Notes under the pieces: generated by a model
Told to the model about the DNA's origin: nothing
The model's input: only the letters and a program-made list of their open reading frames with translations
Database searches by the model: none
Assembly: GCA_021229015.1 (NCBI GenBank)
Contig: CM037777.1
Span: forward strand, 56,685,957 to 56,749,956
DNA length: 64,000 nucleotides
Direction of reading: 5' to 3'
DNA from: Solen grandis
Lineage: Eukaryota; Mollusca; Bivalvia; Adapedonta; Solenidae
Position numbers and translations under genes: made by a program
Part shown: positions 56,206 to 64,000 of the stretch, piece after piece
How positions within the stretch are numbered: position 1 is the first letter of the stretch
Layout: the number at the start of each line of letters is the position of its first letter

Positions 56206-57546
56206 AGAGAAATGCCATTACATACCTAATTTAGACACATTTTTTTTTTTTTGTAGACCGGTTAACTTTAATGACGATAAACTAAATATTTAAACTTAAA
56301 TCTACGTTTAGGAGACATCTACGTGTATTTGCAATTTGATTTTGTACTTCTGTGATAAATCATTCTTTAGGTTAATAAGAAAATAAATAAATTGGATAAT
56401 TTCGTGTTTGTATGCATAAAGCTGTTTGTTTTCATTAAATCGTAATCAACGATAGGCATATACCCAATAAATCGCGGATTGTTTGACGGCATAGATCATC
56501 TTTAACCTCGACTTATACGTACAAATTGAGGGATATTCCCGACACATTAATTTCATGGATCGTTGCCCTATATACGCAACTGTATATGATGAATTCTCTA
56601 AACCATCTTTTCACAGTAATTGTGAGGTAGGAGAAAAATACATATTGACGTCACGTGACATCCGTATTTTGTCTTCTGATTAACTTGTCAACGTTCATCT
56701 TTAATTCATAAGTGTTGGAGAAAAATAGAACATGTCTATATATAAATTTAGTCCCCGTAAACAAGACCCGACCTTTCATTTCTATGCCAGACACAGCTTT
56801 TAGCTAATATTATTCAAAAGTAATAGAATCGGCTGCATACACATTGCTGTATTATTTTATTTGAAGTGATAACTTCAGCTTTTTCGACATTTACTTTGAA
56901 AATCTGCCAGTACGGCAACGGAGAGCTCCCGAGAGCTTTCACTATGTTCAGCTTGCAACAATAGTTCGCGAAAGTCTCCCAGAGTTTCTTTTTATTGTAC
57001 CATATTTTTAGTTTCCCCTGGAAACAAATGTTGACTTCGAATCAATTTACGTCAGATTATGAGCGAAGTTTCCCCACCGAGTAATGGCAAATGCGAGCAA
57101 TTAACGGAATATTGTTTGTTGGTTCCATTTCTTTTTAACCCAGTACAGCACGCGATGCCAATAATGGTCGGCGGAGAGGGCTCATGTAAAGCAATTTCGA
57201 AAATATTTTATCGGGAAATTAACATCAGTTCAAAATAGTGTCTTGAAAAAGGCAATAAAATTGCAAGGGCACCTGCAACATGGGAATCCTATGGACATTG
57301 CATTTAAGTGCGCTGATATTCAATCACTAATGTTTTATATTACGTTCATATGTAAAACCACAGTTAACCAAGTCTTAAATGCAAAAGTGTTTCGATGTGT
57401 ATAATAACTTACATAGTTAATGTGTTGAATTAGATGGCTGAGTGACATTTAGTTTATACTAAAGGATGGTCTTTTCAATATACGCACACTGTATTTATAT
57501 ATAGCAAAGTAGTGATTTTGAAAGTATAGAAGTATAGCTCTCTCTT

Positions 57547-57593
<47 letters not shown>

Positions 57594-58458
57594 TCTACGT
57601 ATTTCATTTCACTCTCTCTTGAAATAAAATACGACCAAGCATTCATTAGCATTTGTTCTATATATTCTATTGTTAATTCATGTTCTTTGTTGTTCTTGCT
57701 GTTGCTCATTTCCTGTATTTTTGTGTCTATATGATATATTTACTTATTTTCCCTTTTTTGTATGTCATATGCCATTTGCATTGTTTCAATGACGTCATCA
57801 TTTTTCAAATCAATTTAGTCATTTCTTTATTACGTTTTTTTTTTTTATGATATAATGTATCATTTGTAAATATTTTTCAGACTTTTACGCCCCCCCCCCC
57901 CTCCCCCACACCCTTTAAAACATTGAATACGTATCTATAAATACAAAAACCAGTTCTACACAAACCAGGGTCGAATTTCACCAGCAATTCTTATAGCTTA
58001 GACTTAAATACTTAAAGACGAATTTCATAATTCTCTTTTTTCTGATAAAAAATCCAAATGTTTCTTTTCATATGAATTTTTGTTAGATATTAAGGTAAGA
58101 ATTTTTAAAATTAATGGTGAAATGTGTGTCTATCTAGTTTAAGAATTCAGTTATTACTTAGCGTTAAATATTGATGGTGGAATTCGAGCCAGTATTATTT
58201 TCAGATAGTAAGATTGATTCTCTGATAATAAGTATTGCACTTTCAGTGAGATAACTGGTATTTTGATATGGGAAGAATCGTTCTGAAACACAATGCTTTG
58301 TGAACATCTTACCAATATTGAACCACCCTGAAATTGAACCATATTAAGTTAGTAAAGACCTTGACCTAATTGAACAAAGTCACGATTGATTTGATTTCTT
58401 TATACACGAATCATTTTCAGCAGCACTCTTATCTAACAGTATAACTCCTATTCAATAG
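56206..58458. other. Receptor intron sequence; (CT)n at 57554-57589 and a C-rich run at 57890-57907
   Basis: A+T-rich, with no coding signal until the acceptor CAATAG at 58453-58458. Confidence 0.6.
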
Positions 58459-58652
58459 GTCTACTGCGTCTCCAGAAGTTATACCAAGCCGTTGCAGTCA
58501 TGGAGGAAAAACCGACCATTAGAGCTCGTAGAATTCTCAATGTCTCGGACTGTTATGAAATACTCCGAAAAATTGACCATAGAGATCCACCGCCGAAGCG
58601 TGTTGTACTGGATCTGTCTTCGAATGCTGCATACAGAAGCGTTCTGCATCAG
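58459..58652 (+). CDS. Glutamate receptor exon, amino-terminal domain lobe 2
   Basis: Acceptor ATTCAATAG, donor CAG|GTACAAG at 58653. The exon takes one base from the preceding exon to make Gly, then codes 'LLRLQKLYQAVAVMEEKPTI' ... 'ILNVSDCYEILRKIDHRD' ... 'KRVVLDLSSNAAYRSVLHQ', ending in phase 0. This matches the family segment 'STLQAVLDSA...' to 'RRVILDCERDKVNDIVDQ' in vertebrate AMPA subunits. N-V-S is a possible glycosylation site. The internal ATG at 58500 is not a start. The acceptor has a weak polypyrimidine tract. Confidence 0.93.
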
Positions 58653-58879
58653 GTACAAGTCAAATGTATAGCAATCGGTGTTATGAAGGCTGAACTACTC
58701 TTTTACCGATCACTGACAACTCTTGCCGTGTCGGTGTTTTCCGTACAACGATATACTTTACGGAAAACAACGACATCGCAGATATTCTAAGCGATTTTTT
58801 CAATTCGGAGTGTGTTTGTTTTTGTTTCATTATTTATTTATTTTTATTAAATTTCCACGTAAAAGGAAGTCTTAATATA

Positions 58880-59127
58880 ACTGGAGTCCGTGGCCGAGAG
58901 GGCTGAAGTCGCTGACTTTAACACTCACTCAGCCCCTCACCGCGTGGGTTCGAATCCTGGCAGGGTCATTCGGATTTCCATGTAAGGAAGCCTTACAGCT
59001 GACTTGCGGTAGATCGGTGGTTCTACCCGGATGCCTCCGTGCATTCGGGGTCTTCCTCCACCTGCTATTAGCTGGACGTCGCTATACGACTGAAATACTG
59101 TCGAAGCGACGGTAAACTTAAATAGTC
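58880..59127 (+). mobile_element. SINE, family A, complete copy with 12-bp TSD
   Basis: Head GGAGTCCGTGGCCGAGAGGG (box A), box B GGGTTCGAATCCTGGCAGGG and AGCTGGACGTCGCTATACGA, ending AGCGACGGTAAACTTAAATA. AGTCTTAATATA (58868-58879) and AGTCTTGATATA (59128-59139) form the target duplication with one change. Confidence 0.9.
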
Positions 59128-59387
59128 AGTCTTGATATACCTGCTTCTGGGTGTTTTACATGAGGAGGGGTCACTTTTAATTAGTCTTAGGGATCCAGGG
59201 TCTATTTATATTTCTGAGTGTTTCGCCGTACATTGGAATTGTCTATTGTCTTTCTCTTAATCAAACACAAACATATTTGAACTCAAATCTTTAACATCAA
59301 TTGGACAAAAACGTTCGTTTCAAGATTGTGGAATAGTATTTAAGTTCAAACGTTTGTAGATTCAAGCAATGATTTTTGTGTGCTTGT

Positions 59388-59590
59388 TTGTTAGGTTTAA
59401 TATCCCACCGACAGTATTTCAGTTTTATGTAGACTATGTATACTTGAGACAGATTTAGTACTGCCAACCTGCAGTATTACGCCGTAGACATGTGGCATGA
59501 TACCACATCCAGTCACATTATCCTGACACCGGGCCAACAAGCCCTGGCACTACCCTTATGTACTGATCGCCAAGCAAGGGGGCTATACCA
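59388..59590 (+). repeat. Dispersed repeat D, copy 3
   Basis: It aligns with 43195-43400 ('taatatcccaccgacagtat', 'gtagacatgtggcatgatac', 'cacattatcctgacaccggg', 'cgccaagcaagggggctat'). Confidence 0.8.
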
Positions 59591-59649
59591 GTACGACTTT
59601 ATTTATTTATTTATTTATTTATTTTTTCATTAATTTTTCTTTTCGAATT

Positions 59650-59725
59650 TGGTATGTGACGACCGAGGATCGGACCCACGACCCGATTCCTAACTCTCTT
59701 ACCACTTGGCCACCGGATCACAAGA
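59650..59725 (-). mobile_element. tRNA-like SINE head
   Basis: The minus strand reads GATCCGGTGGCCAAGTGGTA then box B GGGTCCGATCC, followed by 'tcggtcgtcacatacc'. Box A and B spacing is tRNA-like, but no acceptor-stem pairing or clear anticodon loop supports a real tRNA gene. Confidence 0.55.
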
Positions 59726-60915
59726 TTACAGGCAATGAATGAATGCGACAACGGCATCTCATAAAGAACAAAGTTGATATGAACAGCGAACTGCGAGGCA
59801 TAACATGGATCAAGATTCATTTTTTCTAAATTGATATAAATATATTTTTATTGCTGGTTTTGTTGCTGCTGTTCAAGGCTGTTGTTTTTATTTTTTCATT
59901 TTAGTTTGTTTGTTTTTTTTGCGGTGATAAGGGAATATTTTAATTCTGTTCTGAAAAAAAAAAATACTAATAAGATTTTGACGAAAAAGTCTGGTGTCAG
60001 GTTGTTAAATATTTTAAAAACCTGGCGGATGTCAAATAAAATAACTCATTAGTGCATGTCTAATATTCCAGACATCCAGGAGAAAATAGTTATTTTTGGA
60101 AAATCAGCAAGACCGATTGCTGGTAATATTTCAAAGGAAAGAACAGGGCAACTTTATTTCTGTCATGCGGATCTAGCAATTTCTCTCAGGTGGGGTCCGA
60201 CAGGGATAATTACCATGTCCCGTTCCAAATTCACCGTACGTGTGTGTGTGGGGGGGGGGGTCAGATCGTGATTTGATATCAAAACACTACATTAATGGAT
60301 TTTTAAACTTCATAGCCAACTGCCAAGGGAGGAGGGAGTCATGGCTCTTACCCCAGTGGGGGGTGGGGGTTATACACCTTTTCCACCCTCTTTTATGCAT
60401 GTTTTAGACAATAGCCAAATCTCAGGGTCGCCCGCCCTCACCCCCTCTGGATATGCACATGTTTGTTATATCTTATTAACCAAATAATACACACACACAT
60501 TATTTCAGTCTAAAACTTAAAGATAAAAATCAGGAAAGTACGTCATGAATTATGTCATATGATTATATACAGTAAAGCAATACACCTGTGCTGAAAAGTC
60601 AACGGTATAATACATTTCATTATACATTAAACCTCCATTTAGCAACCATCTTGTTAAGTGGACACGTGAAATTGTTTATTAGACCTGCCGCCATGAGGAC
60701 AATAAGGATTCAATGCATAATTCATCTATACTAAGCAGCCATTATGCTTAAAACAGCTTAATGAATTCGGGAAATAAGTTTTATTATTATATACACTCCT
60801 TTTTTGCAGCAACAAATGTACAAATCAGTCACTTTTGTTGCTCCAACAACTGGTCACTATAGTGACAAATATTTTATTTTTTATTTTTCTATCTTGTCTT
60901 TGCGATTTTTTTCAG
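59726..60915. other. Receptor intron sequence, no gene seen
   Basis: A run of 11 G lies at about 60249-60259. 60620-60780 resembles the 'aaacctccatttagcaacc' MITE-like repeat. The tail leads into the acceptor TTTTTTTCAG at 60906-60915. Confidence 0.5.
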
Positions 60916-60969
60916 ATTGTAGATGTCGGCATGAACAGAGATGGTTATCACTACATCCTTGGCAGCCTG
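60916..60969 (+). CDS. Glutamate receptor exon, 54 nt
   Basis: Acceptor ATTTTTTTCAG, donor CTG|GTAAGTG at 60970. It codes exactly 18 residues, IVDVGMNRDGYHYILGSL, in phase 0 on both sides. This corresponds to 'ITIGKHVKGYHYIIANL' in vertebrate AMPA subunits. It is too small to find without its neighbours, but the fit in sequence, phase and order is clear. Confidence 0.95.
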
Positions 60970-61199
60970 GTAAGTGATGGCATGTAGTCCCAAGTCCAGA
61001 CCTCAAGTTCTCAAAGATAATGAGAACCATTCTCAAACTCAACCTCAGACTCAAGTACGTTTATCATGATCAGTGAGCAGTGTTCGCACCCTAAAATAAA
61101 GCACATTCTTAGCTTAGCCAACTTTCGTACCGAATTAAGTTAGAGACAGTGTTTGAGAACACTCAAAACAACTAAGCGTTTGCCTGAATTTGAGATAGT

Positions 61200-61202
<3 letters not shown>

Positions 61203-61230
<28 letters not shown>
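61203..61230. repeat. Poly(T) tract
   Basis: Uninterrupted T run in the short intron between the 54-nt and 147-nt exons. Confidence 0.9.
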
Positions 61231-61524
61231 CTCGGGAATCCGCTCAAATATACTCAGGCTTGCAGCGGGGCCAGGTGAAGCAATAACTATCTATTATAAT
61301 GAGACCTTAGTCACATAGGAGTCTTACTTATCTATTTGCATCGATTTTTCCGTCCCATCTTAAACACAGACTGGCCAAACTAGATAGCTTACAACCTGAT
61401 CTCGTGAGCTCTAAATAGCGACGTGCATCGAAGATATATTTGTAAGAAGTTGTTTTATAGTTTCCGGAGCAGAAAAAATATACCGTCTCCCTGTCTAGGG
61501 ATAACTTTCTTTTTATTGCTGTAG

Positions 61525-61671
61525 GGAATCAATGAACTGGACCTAAGCACGTTTGTATATGGAGGTGTAAATATCACCGGGTTCAGTATCATCGATACAA
61601 CGTTTAGAGACAATGCAGAACTTATCAAGGCGGCAAGGGAATACCAAATACACCCGATAGGTGTCATAACG
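61525..61671 (+). CDS. Glutamate receptor exon, amino-terminal domain lobe 2, last exon in the window
   Basis: Acceptor TTGCTGTAG, donor ACG|GTAAGG at 61672. It codes 49 residues, GINELDLSTFVYGGVNITGF ... 'SIIDTTFRDNAELIKAAREY' ... 'PIGVIT', in phase 0. This matches the family's 'YGGVNxTGFxI' strand (vertebrate AMPA 'FGGANVSGFQIVD', kainate 'YSGVNMTGFRIL'). N-I-T is a possible glycosylation site. The following exon is not in the window. Confidence 0.95.
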
Positions 61672-62394
61672 GTAAGGAAGAGGGTTGATTATTGATGACT
61701 ATGATGGTTATAGTTATTAACTTGTGACTTCATGATTATTTATATATGACGTCATAATGAATCAAGAATTATTCATTTTAACGCCGTAATTCGTTTTTTT
61801 TTTTTTTTTTTTTGTGGGTTTTTTTGACGTCGTTTTTATTTATTCATGACGTGTATTATGAAAAGCACACAAAAATGACAAAATACGGTTTCATGGTAAT
61901 TCAAATAGTACGAAAGTGAGCTTGATACTTAAAATAAATCTTATTTAAATACTATTGTTATTATTATTATCATTATTCAGTAAGTGTGATGACTAATCAT
62001 ATCAATAAATAAATATTAGATTGTGCCTTTTGGAGGCAATTCCTCGAAGCGACCGCACCGTTTTGTTTTTTTTAATTACGTACCATAGGTACGATAGAAA
62101 GCGGGACGGATAGAGGCTCGTTTTTATCATCGAGGTCATCCGATTGATAAATATACCAAGAACCAAACTCCAACGCAGTAGTAAACTCCCCTTTCAGTTG
62201 TAGATAATCACTGCCACCACAAGTAAAACTTAACTGAACTTAGCTAATTTTTCTTTTTTCCAAAAAAATACGAGTGTCATTTTACTAAGTTTGTTTTCTT
62301 TGATTAACATCAATAATCGCCTTGTAAAAAAAAAAATCATTTTAAGAAATATTTTTGCTGTTGTAACAGCAGACGGAGACGCCATTTTTGTTAG
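61672..62394. other. Receptor intron sequence, no gene seen
   Basis: A poly(T) run lies at about 61794-61813. 'accaaactccaacgcagtag' at 62162 recurs in the foldback that follows. Confidence 0.5.
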
Positions 62395-62560
62395 TTAACC
62401 ATCATCACGTGACATTTGTGACGGCAGTGATTTTTTTGCTTGCAAGGGAGATCACTGTGTGGAGTTTGACCAAGAACACCGCTGCGGCCAAACTCCAACG
62501 CAGTGGCTTGGCTCCGCATCAATCACTGCCATAATGAGTTACCACGTGACCATGTTGGGT
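62395..62560. repeat. Foldback repeat
   Basis: GGCAGTGATT (62434) pairs with AATCACTGCC (62523). Inside, GGAGTTTG (62461) pairs with CAAACTCC (62490). Outside, ATCACGTGAC faces ACCACGTGAC. Related words are at 62162-62215 and 62920-62940. Confidence 0.65.
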
Positions 62561-63439
62561 ATCATGTGATTCACCGATCGACAACACATGATAAGCAAAC
62601 ATTTACCATAACCCACTGGCAAATTCACAATTTCTTCTCGACATTCAAGAAAGTATGAACACCTTTAGCTGGTTTGTTTTAGGGACAATGAAGCGGTCAT
62701 AATCCCGAACAGCATCCAGAATGGTTGAACCATTTTAGTTTCACTTTTAATTTTCGACTTCCGGTTTGTTGTTTCCGTGTAGAAATAATGATATCTATGC
62801 TACCTATTTTTTTTATAATTGTGTCTTCATTATTTTTATTACATAATAAAATAATCAAAACATGTGATAACATTTAAAAAAAAAAATTAAATTACAAACA
62901 GCTGAATCGAGCTATCCAAAACTCATTATGGCAGTGACTGACTTAGATTCAAGAAACATATACAGTAACTTTACTTAGCCTATGGATCTATGAATAACTA
63001 AGATATTTCTTGAAAGACGAAGGCAATACTCCTCAATGTCAAAGTCACACAATATAAAATATTTCATTAGAAATTGAACAATCATTCATATCAGAGTTAC
63101 ACATTATAAAATAATTAATTGACATGTTTACAAAATTAGGACTTTAAATCTGTGTCTCAACTATAGTTTCAGACGATTAATGTAGGATTTTAAATTTCGG
63201 CCTGTAGTTAATATTTATTTAATATTTGTTTTGATAATGGCAAAGTTTAATATAATGTCCCATATTTTCTTTTGTTTATTTGGAGAAATATTCCATGTCA
63301 CTTAAGTATTTACATATTTAGTAAGGCTGACTTTATAGGAGACAAATACTAAACACTTTGGAATTTTAAACTGTATTTTTTATGAATCAATGATTAAGAT
63401 AAATGCGGGCTCCATTTTTAGGGCTTTTGTTCAAAGAAG
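62561..63439. other. Receptor intron sequence, no gene seen
   Basis: A+T-rich. No exon with receptor-like coding was found on the + strand. Confidence 0.55.
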
Positions 63440-63645
63440 ACATTGCCTCATAGAAAAGTACCTGATAAATGTTTACGTGTCAAATATGAAGGAAAACGTG
63501 GTCCAGGAGTAATAATGTGTAGGTTCGAACTCCGTTGGGGGCAAGGATTTTTTTTTTACCTCTTCAGTCGCAAAGTACTGGTCCAACCCAGGAACCGTCG
63601 AGAGGGATTAGTAAAAGTTGTAAGAACTTGTTTTCCAGACGACGT
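63440..63645 (+). mobile_element. tRNA-derived SINE, family B
   Basis: 'aacgtggtccaggagtaata', box B GGTTCGAACTCC, then the tail CGCAAAGTACTGGTCCAACC and 'caggaaccgtcgagagggat' and 'tagtaaaagttgtaagaact'. A T run (63549-63557) lies between head and tail. Confidence 0.85.
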
Positions 63646-64000
63646 GAATGAATAACTTTTGACTAGATAAAACTAGAAGGAAAGGCATTGCTATAGCTGT
63701 CTCTTCTGGTTCATAAGCTGATTCAGCTGATGAGTTGGATTAATTTTGGTATCTAGTACATCGCCTAAGGAAATGCGCAGACGAAATTTACCATTGGCGT
63801 AGAAAGGTACACCATATATAAAGTAATTTTCATGTTCGTGTATCCAACAATTTCCAGGGTTTTCATTTCATCAACAGAAAAAATGAAAGAATTTCTTTGT
63901 ATGTGTTATTGATCATTCCAGCTTGGAATTGTCACTGTCATATGATATCTTTCCCCATAGAATTTTACGTTTTGCTTTGCAACATGTTTTCCATGAAGTA
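63646..64000. other. Receptor intron sequence, no gene seen
   Basis: No coding signal or recognised repeat up to the window edge. Confidence 0.55.

Larger units (their letters stand above)
26515..64000 (+). other. Ionotropic glutamate receptor gene (AMPA/kainate type), 5' part; continues past the window
   Basis: This is the span of the one host gene seen. Five clear exons, and a sixth candidate at the 5' end, code in order for the extracellular amino-terminal (LIVBP-like) domain. In this family the domain governs subunit assembly, and the receptor is a glutamate-gated cation channel in the plasma membrane. The clear exons are 147, 252, 194, 54 and 147 nt, with junction phases 1, 1, 0 and 0. 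A 54-nt exon at this position is, as I recall, also found in vertebrate GRIA/GRIK genes. The clear introns are about 19.5, 11.0, 2.3 and 0.6 kb. The S1/S2 ligand-binding lobes, pore loop and membrane segments lie beyond 64000. 'GYHYILGSLGINELDL' looks closer to AMPA types and 'GVNITGFSI' closer to kainate types, so the subclass is left open. Confidence 0.9.

Noticed and set aside
59650..59725. Possible tRNA gene on the minus strand
   Set aside because: Boxes A and B are recognisable, but the stem pairing and anticodon loop are not convincing. A SINE head is more likely.

Overview
The window is A+T-rich, intron-rich animal DNA. Its dispersed repeats (a tRNA-derived SINE ending in AGCTGGACGTCGCTATATGA, the 'AGCTCACCTGAGC...GGCCCTCTTGTT' elements, and tandem repeats built around 'aaggtcaaggtca' or 'gggcaataactcc') are of kinds I associate with bivalve mollusc genomes. 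That is recognition from memory, not a database match. No true tRNA or rRNA gene was found. There is one assembly gap of 100 N at 27182-27281.

There is one host gene. From about 26.5 kb to beyond the right edge, on the + strand, lie the first exons of an ionotropic glutamate receptor of the AMPA/kainate group. Five exons (27568-27714, 47183-47434, 58459-58652, 60916-60969, 61525-61671) have consensus AG/GT borders and compatible phases. In order they encode the extracellular amino-terminal domain. A candidate signal-peptide exon at 26515-26591 fits the phase but needs a one-base correction in a run of five T. The ligand-binding and membrane domains must lie beyond 64000. Introns of about 19.5, 11.0, 2.3 and 0.6 kb separate the clear exons and are filled with mobile elements.

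Left of the gene (1-26.5 kb) I see no host gene, only transposable elements and their remains. There is a decayed LINE at about 200-2650 split by a later insertion, several tRNA-derived SINE families, two complete TTAA-flanked miniature elements and one truncated relative, and a 1.6-kb element with an internal tandem array. The most notable item is a Crypton-type tyrosine-recombinase transposon at 22641-25323. It has a two-exon gene, an in-frame stop just before the catalytic tyrosine, long subterminal hairpins and imperfect direct repeats at both ends. Two short relatives with the same ends lie at about 27280-27552 and 41333-41620. The first ends only about 15 bp before the splice acceptor of a receptor exon.

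Inside the receptor introns sit the 3' half of a Ty3/Gypsy retrotransposon on the minus strand (LTR 31095-31734, integrase ORF 32281-33624), a LINE 3' fragment, a 2.2-kb element of tandem units of about 840 bp, a 1.4-kb element holding a 165-bp tandem array, several TIR or foldback miniature elements, and many SINEs. Two element families share one architecture: a left-end hairpin, a tandem core and a right-end hairpin followed by TCTTGTT or TCTAGTT. I read these as possible non-autonomous Helitron/Helentron-like elements. Nested insertions allow a relative dating of several families.
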